Shown here: positions 1 to 8,210 of the stretch, one piece after another
How the letters are laid out: each line of letters opens with the position of its first letter
How positions within the stretch are numbered: position 1 is the stretch's first letter
Source: Mycobacterium sp. E2733
GTDB taxonomy: Bacteria > Actinomycetota > Actinomycetes > Mycobacteriales > Mycobacteriaceae
Direction of reading: 5' to 3'
Length of the DNA: 64,000 nt
Assembly (NCBI RefSeq): GCF_001667585.1
Contig: NZ_LZJZ01000012.1
Span: 124,001 to 188,000, forward strand
Notes under the pieces: generated by a model
The model's database searches: none
What the model was told of the DNA's origin: nothing
Seen by the model: only the letters and a program-made list of their open reading frames with translations
Position numbers and translations under genes: made by a program

Positions 1-219
1 GGCGACGACGTTCAGATCGAACCGTAACTTGTCGAACATCGCCCAGACGTCCCTGACCCGGCTTACCGCCTGGGCGCGGGTCAGGGTGTGCACCTCACCC
101 ACCCCGTGCCGGATCACGTTGTCGGCGAACAACTCCTCGGCCAACTCGAGGTTGCGCTCGTTCCAGACCACGAGGTTGTAGAGCTCGACCACTTCGCGGG
201 CCGTGCGGGCGGTTCCCAT
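1..219 (-). CDS. SnoaL/NTF2-like protein, N-terminal part (runs off the window)
   Basis: The minus strand gives 73 codons from an ATG at 219, beginning MGTARTAREVVELYNLVVW and continuing through an ELFADNVIRHG segment. Start helices followed by a short strand with a His are typical of the SnoaL-like polyketide cyclase / NTF2 fold, which hosts small hydrolases, isomerases and ligand-binding proteins. The ATG shares one base with the stop of the upstream hydrolase (TGATG), so the two are probably translationally coupled. The C-terminus lies outside the window, so the substrate cannot be guessed. Confidence 0.7.
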   Translation of the reverse strand, partial: MGTARTAREVVELYNLVVWNERNLELAEELFADNVIRHGVGEVHTLTRAQAVSRVRDVWAMFDKLRFDLNVVA

Positions 220-1337
220 CAGCCGCTGACCTCACGCAGGAATCGATCGGTCACCCGCTGCACGCGCCGGGAGAAAATGTGGCCGACGTGGCTGCCGTCG
301 TACCAGTAGAGTTGGCCGCCCCAGCGCTCCTGCAACTCGACCGCGGGGTCGCGCATCGCCATCCGGTCGTGCCAGGCCCCGACAATGAGCCGGCGATGTG
401 GCGGCGGCGCCGGGTCGACCCGCAGCGGATCGATCACCGAGGTCAGCTTCGCCGCCTCCGGGGACGCCAGCAGGTCGCGGAACCCGTCGCGGGACGACCC
501 CCAGCGCCCTAAGTGCCGGGCGATCATCGCGTTGAGTCCCAGGATCGGCGTGTACAGCGCGACCGCATCGACCTGCCTCTCCAGATGGGAAACCAAGGCG
601 GCGACCGGGGTTCCCATCGAAATCCCGGCTACCACAACGGCACTGGCCTGCGGCTGCGCCCAGCGCACCACCGCGCGAATCTCCGACACCGAACGCATCA
701 TGCCAGCGACGTTGCCCAATGGATCCATGTCCGGGTACGCGGGCCACTCGCGGCGTCGGCAGCCGTGACCGGGCTGCACCGGGAGTGCGACGTTGAACCC
801 GAGTTTATGGTGTATCCGGCCGATGCGACTCAGCAAGAGGTCTTCGGTGCCGCCCTGACCGGCGCCGTGCACCCAGATCAGCCACGGCCTTAAGCCGTCG
901 CGGTGCCGGCACAGGTGCACCACCGCCCGCGCCGGTCCGCCCAGCCCTTCGGCTGCAAGGGTTTTCGGCAGCACCGGGTCGTGCTCGAATGTCATCCGCT
1001 CATACGACAGGTTGCCGATGCGCCGTCGCCGCACCGAGGTCGCCCGCAACGGCGCCGGCTCGGCGTGCGCACGGTCGATACCCAGGGCGGACAATTCTTC
1101 GGCGGCGGCGGTGCAGCAGTCGAGCGACCGCATGCCCGCGGGACTTCCGCCCAGCAACGAAAACCCGCTCAGGACAAGCTCGTCCAGTATCACCTCGCCG
1201 AACTGGCGCACTCCGCGCGGGGACGCCGGAGCCCAGCGGGTCGACTGGTTCAGGCCGGCCACCGTGCGGGGCACCAACATGCCGAACTCGCGCGTGACGT
1301 CCCTGGCGAGGCCCAGGCCTTGCATTAACTTCGACAT
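219..1337 (-). CDS. alpha/beta hydrolase, about 372 aa
   Basis: An alpha/beta-hydrolase-fold protein. The visible pieces are an oxyanion-side WVHGAGQGG segment, the nucleophile elbow GISMG (Ser nucleophile) and a late HVGH segment that could supply the catalytic His. I chose the ATG at 1337 (MSKLMQGLGL) because AGGTGA lies six bases upstream; a GTG at 1346 is in frame. The length fits the larger mycobacterial serine hydrolases. Its 3' end touches the SnoaL-like gene, so both probably form one leftward unit lying outside the rightward catabolic operons. The substrate is unknown; ester or lactone hydrolysis is inference. Confidence 0.75.
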   Translation of the reverse strand: MSKLMQGLGLARDVTREFGMLVPRTVAGLNQSTRWAPASPRGVRQFGEVILDELVLSGFSLLGGSPAGMRSLDCCTAAAEELSALGIDRAHAEPAPLRATSVRRRRIGNLSYERMTFEHDPVLPKTLAAEGLGGPARAVVHLCRHRDGLRPWLIWVHGAGQGGTEDLLLSRIGRIHHKLGFNVALPVQPGHGCRRREWPAYPDMDPLGNVAGMMRSVSEIRAVVRWAQPQASAVVVAGISMGTPVAALVSHLERQVDAVALYTPILGLNAMIARHLGRWGSSRDGFRDLLASPEAAKLTSVIDPLRVDPAPPPHRRLIVGAWHDRMAMRDPAVELQERWGGQLYWYDGSHVGHIFSRRVQRVTDRFLREVSG

Positions 1338-1346
1338 TCCAATCAC

Positions 1347-1534
1347 CTACGCCAGCTTGAAACCGGTGTATCCGGCGGCCGCGATTTCGTCGCAGCGGCG
1401 CCGGTATTCGGGGATTCCCCCGGTGTAGCCCAGATGCCCGTCGCGGTGGTGGGCGAGGTCAGCGCGATCTCCGGGGTGTGACAGTGGTGCATCGTGGGCA
1501 CGGTCTCGAGCCCGCCCATCACCATCTCTGTCAT
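1347..1534 (-). pseudogene. SnoaL-like gene remnant, frame-broken
   Basis: From an ATG at 1534 the minus strand reads MTEMVMGGLETVPT and then HHCHTPEIALTSPTTATGIW, the core of a SnoaL-like dehydratase/epoxide-hydrolase family protein, which normally runs to about 150 residues. The homology stops abruptly. A different frame then continues GYTGGIPEYRRRCDEIAAAG and ends with a stop directly before the hydrolase. The second piece looks like the C-terminus of an unrelated gene joined by deletion. This is a short fused relic with no intact product. Confidence 0.5.
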
Positions 1535-1574
1535 TTCGCTCCTTGCCGTGCACAGGCCGGACTGCTGAAATCTA

Positions 1575-1593
1575 TACTGTAACGGACTTAGTA
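1575..1593. promoter_or_regulatory. TetR-type operator, TAC-N13-GTA dyad (Rieske operon)
   Basis: TACTGTAACGGACTTAGTA has a perfect left half-site (TACTGTAA) and a decayed right half keeping AGTA. It lies 22 bases before the GTG of the Rieske oxygenase and matches the dyad found in four other promoter regions of the cluster. Confidence 0.55.
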
Positions 1594-1615
1594 TCAGGCA
1601 ATCGGAGGCTTCTGC

Positions 1616-2608
1616 GTGAAAGTGCCATTCACCTGGAAGGTGACCGGGTGGTTCATGGTCGGATGGTCGCCCGAGTTCTCGGTTGGCGAGGTGCGGCCGC
1701 TGCACTACTTCGGCGAGGACCTGGTCGCCTACCGCGACGAGTCGGGCGAGCTGCACGTCCTGGAAGCGCACTGCAAACACCTCGGCGCCCACCTCGGCCA
1801 CGGTGGCAAGGTGCTCGGCGACTGCGTCGAATGTCCCTTCCATGGCTGGCGCTGGGGCCCGGACGGCAGCAACCGGTACATCCCCTACCAACCCGACCGG
1901 CCCAACCGCGCGCTGCGTCTGCGCGTGTACCCGGTGCGCGAGCAGTACGACTGCGTGTTCATCTGGCATCAGCCGGACGGCAAGGAGCCGCAGTGGGACA
2001 TGCCGGACATCTTTCGGAAATTTCCGCAATTCGAAACCGACCCGGCGGCCTATTACCGCGCGTATCCGGAGTTCTCCCGGCGCGCTGAACGCGAACCGGT
2101 GCATCCGCAGATCGTCGCGGAGAATGCCCCCGACAGCGCGCATTTCGAATACGTACACCACGCCACGGTGACGCCGCGGGTGCTGGACTGGAAGATCGTC
2201 GACCACGAGTGGCAGTTCGTCGCGGGGTGGCCGGACGCGCGCAGTGACAGCCCCGACGATCTCGCGCTGCGGTTCCACAGCCACCTGTTCGGCCTGGGGG
2301 GAGCGATCAGCGTCTTCGAGGGGGCACAGAACCATCGGCTCATCTTTACCTGCACGCCGGTCGACGACGAGTGTTCGGACCTGTTCTACTCGATCTGGTG
2401 GCCGCGGGAGTCCGGCGACACCTCCGACGTACCGCAGGGCGAGTTACGCGACGTTATCGAACGGCAATTCCTGTCCACCGTCTTCGACGATCTGCAGATC
2501 TGGCGCTACCAGAAATACGTGGAAAATCCGGCGCTCTCCAAGGTCGACGCGAAAGGGTATATGGCGCTGCGGAAGTGGGCCAAACAGTTCTACGAAGTGC
2601 CGGCATGA
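1616..2608 (+). CDS. Rieske non-heme iron oxygenase, KshA-like
   Basis: A 330-residue terminal oxygenase. The Rieske [2Fe-2S] ligands are C53-x-H55 and C73-x-x-H76 (CPFH). The mononuclear iron site is the DSAHFEYVH segment near residue 175, the usual D-x2-H-x4-H arrangement. The arrangement resembles KshA, the 3-ketosteroid 9-alpha-hydroxylase oxygenase, which hydroxylates alicyclic rings with electrons from a separate reductase. No KshB-like reductase is in the window. The GTG start is preceded by GGAGG at seven bases, and an operator dyad lies just upstream. The stop overlaps the next ATG (ATGA). The ring substrate is not known; steroid-like or terpenoid-like is inference. Confidence 0.85.
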   Translation: MKVPFTWKVTGWFMVGWSPEFSVGEVRPLHYFGEDLVAYRDESGELHVLEAHCKHLGAHLGHGGKVLGDCVECPFHGWRWGPDGSNRYIPYQPDRPNRALRLRVYPVREQYDCVFIWHQPDGKEPQWDMPDIFRKFPQFETDPAAYYRAYPEFSRRAEREPVHPQIVAENAPDSAHFEYVHHATVTPRVLDWKIVDHEWQFVAGWPDARSDSPDDLALRFHSHLFGLGGAISVFEGAQNHRLIFTCTPVDDECSDLFYSIWWPRESGDTSDVPQGELRDVIERQFLSTVFDDLQIWRYQKYVENPALSKVDAKGYMALRKWAKQFYEVPA

Positions 2609-3225
2609 CAGCGAAACTCGCCGAGATCGCGGCGCCCGAGCACACCGCGGTCGTCACGCAGGAATGCCAGGGCGCCGTCATCGGCCCCAACGCCGGACTG
2701 GTGATGCTGGCCGAGGAAGCACGTCGGGTTGCCCTGCCGAATATCGTGCGGCTGTTGCCGGGGGCCCGGGCGGCCGGGGCGCGCGTCGTGCACTGCTTGG
2801 TGCAGCAGCGGCCCGACGGGCTCGGCTCCAACCACAACGCCAAGATCTTCGCCATGGGGCATGGGCAAGTCGACATCACCCCCGGCACCCCCGGGGCGGC
2901 CGTGCTACCCGAATTAGGCCCGGAGCCTGACGATCTGGTGCTGAGCCGCTGGCACGGCGTCGGACCGATGGGCGGCACGGACCTGGACGCGATACTGCGC
3001 AACCTGGGGGTATCCACCATCGTCGTCGTCGGGGTATCGCTGAACATCGCCATCCCCAACGTCGTCATGGACGCCGTCAACGCCGCCTACCGCGTCATCG
3101 TGCCCCGCGATGCGGTCGCCGGCATACCCACCGAATACGGAGATGCCATCATCGCCAACACCCTGTCCCTGCTTGCGACCATTACCACCACTGACGAGCT
3201 GCTCGACGTGTGGACCCAGCGATGA
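2605..3225 (+). CDS. isochorismatase-fold protein with substituted catalytic triad
   Basis: A 206-residue isochorismatase/cysteine-hydrolase fold, seen from the core strand pattern and the GGTDLDAILRNLG and VVGVSLNIAIPNVV segments. The family triad is Asp-Lys-Cys. Here the first Asp position reads Glu (VTQECQG), the Lys position reads Arg (LSRWHG), and the nucleophile Cys position after GVSLN reads Ala. Amide hydrolysis by a Cys nucleophile is therefore unlikely; a lyase/hydrolase of another mechanism or a binding role is possible. Both ends overlap their neighbours by ATGA, placing it firmly between the Rieske oxygenase and the thioesterase. Confidence 0.75.
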   Translation: MTAKLAEIAAPEHTAVVTQECQGAVIGPNAGLVMLAEEARRVALPNIVRLLPGARAAGARVVHCLVQQRPDGLGSNHNAKIFAMGHGQVDITPGTPGAAVLPELGPEPDDLVLSRWHGVGPMGGTDLDAILRNLGVSTIVVVGVSLNIAIPNVVMDAVNAAYRVIVPRDAVAGIPTEYGDAIIANTLSLLATITTTDELLDVWTQR

Positions 3226-3842
3226 CCGACACCGCACCCGGAGTTCGCGGCGGGTTCCCCGACATCCGGCCCGTCGATCATGCGCCGGCGGGTCTCGGCC
3301 GGTTCGTCGACGCGATGCGCCGCCTGCAGGATCTGACCGTCGCCAGCGACCCGGACAGCTCCGCGTGGACCACTGCGGCGCAGCACGTCGAAAACGCCTG
3401 CGTCCTGTTGGACGGCCACCAGGTACCCGAAGGCATGGCGCCGGCGGGCCGCGTCATCGAACTGCCCGGCCTCGGTCATCCGCTGCTGCCGCCGTGGACA
3501 ATCACCGAATCCGGGCCGAACGGCGTCACCATGGACGGACTCTTCACCCGATCCCACGTGGGCGGAAACAACGCCGTACACGGCGGCATGATCCCGCTGT
3601 TCTACGACTGGCTGTTCGGGATGGTGGTCTCCACTGCGGGCACGCCACCCACCCGGACCGCATACTTGCATGTCGACTACCGAGCCGTCACTCCGATCAA
3701 CGAGCCGTTGACCGCCCGCGGCGGCATCACCGATGTCGACGGCAGGAAGATATTCATCTCGGCTACGATGACGGCCGCTGACGGCACGCTGCTCACCGAA
3801 GCCAACGGCCTGATGGTCCGACTGCTCCCCCACCAGCCTTGA
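3222..3842 (+). CDS. PaaI-type hotdog thioesterase
   Basis: A 206-residue protein with a single hotdog domain in its second half. The HVGGNNAVHGGMIPLFYDW stretch matches the PaaI/4HBT helix entrance, where an Asn/His and a Gly-Gly pair line the acyl-CoA site. It probably hydrolyses a dead-end or intermediate acyl-CoA to free CoA. The N-terminal 90 residues are less conserved and may form a lid. The ATG overlaps the preceding stop. A second hotdog protein at 23490-24185 in the same cluster suggests acyl-CoA release at two points of the pathway. Confidence 0.75.
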   Translation: MTDTAPGVRGGFPDIRPVDHAPAGLGRFVDAMRRLQDLTVASDPDSSAWTTAAQHVENACVLLDGHQVPEGMAPAGRVIELPGLGHPLLPPWTITESGPNGVTMDGLFTRSHVGGNNAVHGGMIPLFYDWLFGMVVSTAGTPPTRTAYLHVDYRAVTPINEPLTARGGITDVDGRKIFISATMTAADGTLLTEANGLMVRLLPHQP

Positions 3843-3850
3843 GAGGCCTA

Positions 3851-5503
3851 ATGTCCGACACAGCAACAGAGTTCACGGTGCCCGCTGTCGCGACGGCCGT
3901 CGCGGCCGCGATTCCCGATCGGGAGCTGCTGATCCAGGGCGGACGGCGGTACAGCTACGCACAGGTGGTCGAACGGTCGCACCGCCTCGCCGCTTACCTG
4001 CACTCGCGTGGCTTGGGGTGCCACACCGAACGCTCCGCGCTCCCCGGCCATGAGGTCGGTCAGGACCTGGTCGGCATCTACGCCTACAACGGAAATGAAT
4101 TTGTCGAGGCGCTGCTGGGCGCGTTCGGAGCCCGAGTCGCCCCGTTCAACGTCAACTTCCGCTACGTCAAGAGCGAGCTGCAGTACCTGTTGGCGGATTC
4201 CGGGGCGACCGCGCTGATTTACCACTCCACGTTCGCGCCGCGGGTCGCCGAAATCCTGCCGGACCTTCCCCAGCTGCGCGTGCTGATCCAGATCGCCGAT
4301 GACTCCGGCAATGAATTGATTTATGGCGCAGTGGATTACGAGAGCGCTCTTGCGTCCTGCGCCCCGGAGCCACCCACGGTGCAGCCTTCCCCCGACGACC
4401 TGTACGTCCTCTACACGGGCGGCACGACGGGAATGCCGAAAGGCGTGCTGTGGCGCCAGCACGACATCTTCATGACGTCCTTCGGGGGACGCAACCTGAT
4501 GACCGGTGAGCCGTTCGGATCCGTCGAGGAGATCACGGCGGGGGTCGCCGCCGGTCCCGGAACCAAGCTGATGATCCTGCCGCCGCTGATGCACGGCGCG
4601 GCCCAATGGAGCGTGATGACGGCGATCACGACCGGACAATCCGTCGTCTTCCCGTCGGTCGTCGATCGTCTGGACGCCGACGAGGTCGTCTGCACCATCG
4701 AGCGCGAACGGGTGGCCGTGGTGACGGTGGTCGGTGATGCGATGGCCCGCCCCTTGGTGGCGGCCATCGAGAAAGGGACCGCTGACGTGTCGTCGTTGGC
4801 CGTGGTGGCCAACGGGGGGGCGTTGCTCACCCCGTTCGTCAAGCAGCGGTTGATCGAAGTGCTGCCGAACGCCGTCGTCGTCGACGGTGTCGGATCCTCG
4901 GAGACCGGAGCGCAGATGCACCACATGTCGATGTCGGGGTCGGTGTCGACCGGCACCTTCAACGCGGGACCGGACACGTTCGTGGCGGCCGAGGACCTGG
5001 AATCCATCCTGCGCCCGGGTCACGACGGAATGGGCTGGCTGGCGCAGCGGGGATACGTTCCGCTGGGCTACAAGGGCGATGCGGCCAAGACTGCCAAGAC
5101 GTTTCCCGTCATCGACGGGGTGCGGTACGCGATTCCCGGTGACCGGGCCCGCCACCACGCCGACGGCAGAGTCGAATTGCTCGGCCGCGACTCGGTGACG
5201 ATCAACTCGGGCGGCGAGAAGATCTTCGTCGAGGAGGTCGAGACGGCGATCGCGTCGCACCCGGCGGTGGCCGACGTAGTGGTCGCCGGACGTCCCAGCG
5301 AGCGGTGGGGCCAGGAGGTCGTGGCCGTCGTCGCGCTGGCCGAAGGCACCCGCGTCGACGCCGAGGAGTTGGTCGCCCACGCCGGGCAATCGTTGGCTCG
5401 GTACAAGCTTCCCAAAGCGATCGTGTTCCGCGCGGCAATCGAGCGCAGCCCGTCGGGCAAGGCCGACTACCGGTGGGCCCGCGAGCAGGCGGTGAACGGC
5501 TGA
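3851..5503 (+). CDS. acyl-CoA synthetase (FadD, FadD19-like subgroup)
   Basis: A 550-residue ANL-superfamily enzyme: ATP plus carboxylate gives acyl-AMP, then acyl-CoA. Visible motifs are the P-loop YTGGTTGMPKGVLW near residue 187, the GSSETG segment, the hinge region GRDSVTINSGGEKIFVEEVE and the C-terminal catalytic Lys in SPSGKADYRW. The TGGTTG form of the P-loop is shared with the FadD at 15329-16996 and resembles the steroid side-chain FadD19/FadD17 subgroup. I chose the ATG at 3851 (MSDTATEF), eight bases after the thioesterase stop. It presumably activates the free acid that enters the pathway. Confidence 0.85.
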   Translation: MSDTATEFTVPAVATAVAAAIPDRELLIQGGRRYSYAQVVERSHRLAAYLHSRGLGCHTERSALPGHEVGQDLVGIYAYNGNEFVEALLGAFGARVAPFNVNFRYVKSELQYLLADSGATALIYHSTFAPRVAEILPDLPQLRVLIQIADDSGNELIYGAVDYESALASCAPEPPTVQPSPDDLYVLYTGGTTGMPKGVLWRQHDIFMTSFGGRNLMTGEPFGSVEEITAGVAAGPGTKLMILPPLMHGAAQWSVMTAITTGQSVVFPSVVDRLDADEVVCTIERERVAVVTVVGDAMARPLVAAIEKGTADVSSLAVVANGGALLTPFVKQRLIEVLPNAVVVDGVGSSETGAQMHHMSMSGSVSTGTFNAGPDTFVAAEDLESILRPGHDGMGWLAQRGYVPLGYKGDAAKTAKTFPVIDGVRYAIPGDRARHHADGRVELLGRDSVTINSGGEKIFVEEVETAIASHPAVADVVVAGRPSERWGQEVVAVVALAEGTRVDAEELVAHAGQSLARYKLPKAIVFRAAIERSPSGKADYRWAREQAVNG

Positions 5504-5505
5504 TC

Positions 5506-5598
5506 GGCTGGGAGTCGACGACCTACCGGGACCGCGTCGCCGTGGTCACCGTCGCCGGATCGGGCATCGGTCGCGCACTGACCCACGGCACTCGCTGA
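5506..5598 (+). pseudogene. SDR N-terminal remnant
   Basis: Just after the FadD stop one frame reads YRDRVAVVTVAGSGIGRALT, the first strand and glycine-rich NAD(P) loop of a short-chain dehydrogenase (usual form TGAGSGIGRA, with T-V-A here). A stop follows 12 codons after the loop begins. Only about 30 of the usual 250 residues remain. A deletion probably removed the rest; the next intact gene starts at 5711. Confidence 0.5.
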
Positions 5599-5640
5599 GG
5601 CGATCGCCCAGCACACAACTTCCGGTCTGCCCATATTGTC

Positions 5641-5659
5641 TACTGTAAGAATTACAGTA
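5641..5659. promoter_or_regulatory. TetR-type operator, perfect 8-3-8 inverted repeat (P450 operon)
   Basis: TACTGTAAGAATTACAGTA is an exact inverted repeat, TACTGTAA and TTACAGTA around GAA. It lies 51 bases before the P450 start and is the best copy of the dyad family in this window, so it defines the consensus used for the others. Confidence 0.75.
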
Positions 5660-5710
5660 CGATCTTACGCAAGGCCATGCCGTTCACGCCGAAGATGCTG
5701 GAGAGCCCAG

Positions 5711-6916
5711 GTGACGACCAACGTTCACGCCGCCGGTGCCGACGGTCGGATTGTCAGCCTCCGCGACCCCTACCCGTTTTTCGCGCGAAAGCGCCGCGAA
5801 TCCGGGGTGTTCCGGGGCACGGTCATGGACTATTCCAAAACGCCCGAGTCGCTGATGCCCAAGCGCGAGTACTCCGCCGTGTCCTTCGATGCGGTGAACA
5901 CGGTGTTCCGGGACGGCCGGGTGTTCAGCTCGGCACCGTACGACAAGACGATCGGCCTCTTCATGGGGCCGACCATCCTGGCGATGGAGGGAAAGAAGCA
6001 CCGCGACCATCGCAACCTGGTTTCGGCGGCCTTCAAGTCCAAGGCGCTGGCTCGATGGGAGAACACCATTGTGCGACCGATCTGCAACGCGCTGATCGAC
6101 GACTTCATCGAGACTGGCGAAGCCGATTTGGTCCGGAATTTCACCTTCGAATTCCCCACCCGCGTCATTGCCAAGCTACTGGGACTGCCCGCCGACGATC
6201 TGCCGATGTTCCGCAAGCGTGCCGTGCAGTTGATCAGTTACCACGTCAACTACGAAGGCGCCTTCGAGGCGTCGGCGGCGCTCAAGGATTACTTCGTCGA
6301 GCAGATCGAACAGCGCAAATCGCAGCCCACCGAGGACATCATCGGCGATCTGGTCACCGCGGAGATCGACGGCGAAAAGCTAAGCGACGAAGCCATTTAC
6401 TCCTTCTTGCGGCTGCTGCTGCCGGCCGGGCTGGAGACCACCTACCGGTCGTCGGGTAACCTGCTGTACCTGCTGCTCACCCATCCTGACCAGTTCGCCG
6501 CGGTGCAGGCCGACCGCAAGCTCTTGCCGCAGGCCATCGAGGAGGGGTTGCGCTTCGAAACGCCGCTGACCACCGTGCAGCGATTCACCACCGCGGACAC
6601 CGAACTGGAAGGTGTCGAGATTCCGGCACGTTCGGTGGTCGGCGTGTGCATCGGATCCGCGAACCGCGACGAGCGCCGCTGGGATCGTTCGGAAGAATTC
6701 GACATCTTCCGCGATCACGTCCCGCACATCTCCTTCGCCGCCGGTGAGCACACGTGCCTGGGTCTGCACCTGGCCCGGCTGGAAACCCGCGTGGCAGTCG
6801 AATGCCTGCTGGATCGGGTGACCAACATCAGGCTGCTCACCGACGACGACCCACACATCCACGGCCAGCCCTTCCGTTCGCCGACGGCGCTTCCCGTGAC
6901 GTTCAACGCAAAGTAG
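5711..6916 (+). CDS. cytochrome P450
   Basis: A 401-residue soluble P450, a heme mono-oxygenase needing ferredoxin and reductase, neither of which is nearby. The I-helix motif reads AGLETT (near residue 240; Glu in place of the more common Asp). The ExxR pair is in EEGLRFETP (near 276), and the heme-Cys loop is FAAGEHTCLG (near 346). I chose the GTG at 5711 because GGAGAG lies seven bases upstream; longer in-frame starts would run across the operator dyad at 5641-5659. It heads a unit with the CoA-transferase and Ltp-type thiolase, so it probably hydroxylates a pathway intermediate or the parent substrate. Confidence 0.85.
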   Translation: MTTNVHAAGADGRIVSLRDPYPFFARKRRESGVFRGTVMDYSKTPESLMPKREYSAVSFDAVNTVFRDGRVFSSAPYDKTIGLFMGPTILAMEGKKHRDHRNLVSAAFKSKALARWENTIVRPICNALIDDFIETGEADLVRNFTFEFPTRVIAKLLGLPADDLPMFRKRAVQLISYHVNYEGAFEASAALKDYFVEQIEQRKSQPTEDIIGDLVTAEIDGEKLSDEAIYSFLRLLLPAGLETTYRSSGNLLYLLLTHPDQFAAVQADRKLLPQAIEEGLRFETPLTTVQRFTTADTELEGVEIPARSVVGVCIGSANRDERRWDRSEEFDIFRDHVPHISFAAGEHTCLGLHLARLETRVAVECLLDRVTNIRLLTDDDPHIHGQPFRSPTALPVTFNAK

Positions 6917-6926
6917 GGTCCGGAAA

Positions 6927-8156
6927 ATGACCAAAGTGATGTCGGGCTTCCGGGTCCTGGAACTTGCGCAATTCACCTTCGTCCCGGCGGCGGGCGCCAT
7001 CCTGGCCGACTGGGGCGCGGACGTGATCAAGGTCGAACACCCGCTGCGTGGCGACACCCAACGCGGCTTCATCAACATGGGTGGCATCCAACTCGATCCG
7101 GAGCGGCACCCTCTGATGGAGCATCCCAACCGGGGCAAGCGCAGCGTGGGGATCGACGTGTCCACCCCGGGCGGTCAGGAAGTGATCTACGAACTGGCCA
7201 GGACCTCCGATGTGTTCCTCACCAACTACATGCCCGCTCAGAGGCAGAAGCACAAGTTCGACGTGGAACACCTTCGAGCGGTGAACCCGAACATCGTCTA
7301 CGCGCGCGGTTCGGCGTACGGCGACAAGGGTGCCGAGCGTGACGTGGGCGGCTATGACGGGACGGCGTTCTGGACGCGCAGCGGCATCGGGTACGCACTG
7401 ACGCCCGAGGAGCTGGGTGGCGCACTGGGGCAAGGCATTCCCGCGTTCGGCGACTCCATCGGCGGCATGTTCATCGCCGGCGGCATCTCGGCGGCGCTGC
7501 TGCATCGCGAGCGCACCGGCGAAGCCCTCGAGCTCGACGTGTCGTTGCTGAGCACGGCCTGGTGGGCGGCGGGAGCGAGCGTGACGCAGGGGATGGAGAC
7601 CGGACAGGTGATGCGCACTCCCATGCCGGGCTCCGCTACCGCGATGTCGGTGAACCCCTTCATGGGCAACTACGAAACGTCCGACGGCGGCACCATCAAT
7701 CTGTGCATCATCAGCCCGACCGGGTTGATCCGCGATACCTTCGAGCATCTCGGCATCCCCGAGGCGGCCGACGATCCCCGCTTCTCCGACGTGCTTCCGC
7801 TGATCCAGAATGCCAACGCGGCCGCCGAACTGATCGCAAAGGCCTTCGCCGGCAAGCCCTTCGACTACTGGCGGCAGCACCTGAAAACGATGAAGGGTCA
7901 ATGGGCGCCGTTCCAGAGCCTCCTCGACCTCGTCGAGGACGAGCAAGCCCTTGCCAACGACATGGTCAGCGAGGTCGAGCTCGCCAGCGGCGGAAAACCT
8001 TTCCGCGTCGTGCGCGGCCCCGTGCAGTTCAACCACGAGCCGCTGGTGACCACGCGGGCGCCCCAGGCCTCCGAGCACACCGAGATCGTGCTGATGGAGC
8101 TGGGCATGGATTGGGACCGTATCGAGGAGCTGAAGGAGTCGGGAGCCATTGCATGA
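6927..8156 (+). CDS. type III CoA-transferase (CaiB/BaiF family)
   Basis: A 409-residue formyl-CoA-transferase/CaiB-fold protein. The N-terminus FRVLELAQFTFVPAAGAILA and the following GADVIKVEHP are typical. The candidate catalytic Asp that forms the aspartyl-CoA thioester is in GGYDGTAFW near residue 144. It moves CoA between acids, or acts as an alpha-methylacyl-CoA racemase-type enzyme in this superfamily. It follows the P450 by 10 bases. A second family member lies at 33685-34878. Which acid pair it uses is unknown. Confidence 0.85.
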   Translation: MTKVMSGFRVLELAQFTFVPAAGAILADWGADVIKVEHPLRGDTQRGFINMGGIQLDPERHPLMEHPNRGKRSVGIDVSTPGGQEVIYELARTSDVFLTNYMPAQRQKHKFDVEHLRAVNPNIVYARGSAYGDKGAERDVGGYDGTAFWTRSGIGYALTPEELGGALGQGIPAFGDSIGGMFIAGGISAALLHRERTGEALELDVSLLSTAWWAAGASVTQGMETGQVMRTPMPGSATAMSVNPFMGNYETSDGGTINLCIISPTGLIRDTFEHLGIPEAADDPRFSDVLPLIQNANAAAELIAKAFAGKPFDYWRQHLKTMKGQWAPFQSLLDLVEDEQALANDMVSEVELASGGKPFRVVRGPVQFNHEPLVTTRAPQASEHTEIVLMELGMDWDRIEELKESGAIA

Positions 8157-8210
8157 GCCGCGCAGCGACGATGCAGCGGGGGTACCGCCGGCTTGCGGGG
8201 GACGGCGCTC

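Noticed and set aside
5641..5659. The dyads as KstR or KstR2 sites
   Set aside because: They lack the AAC-GTT and CAAG-CTTG cores of those regulators; the TACTGTAA half-site is different.
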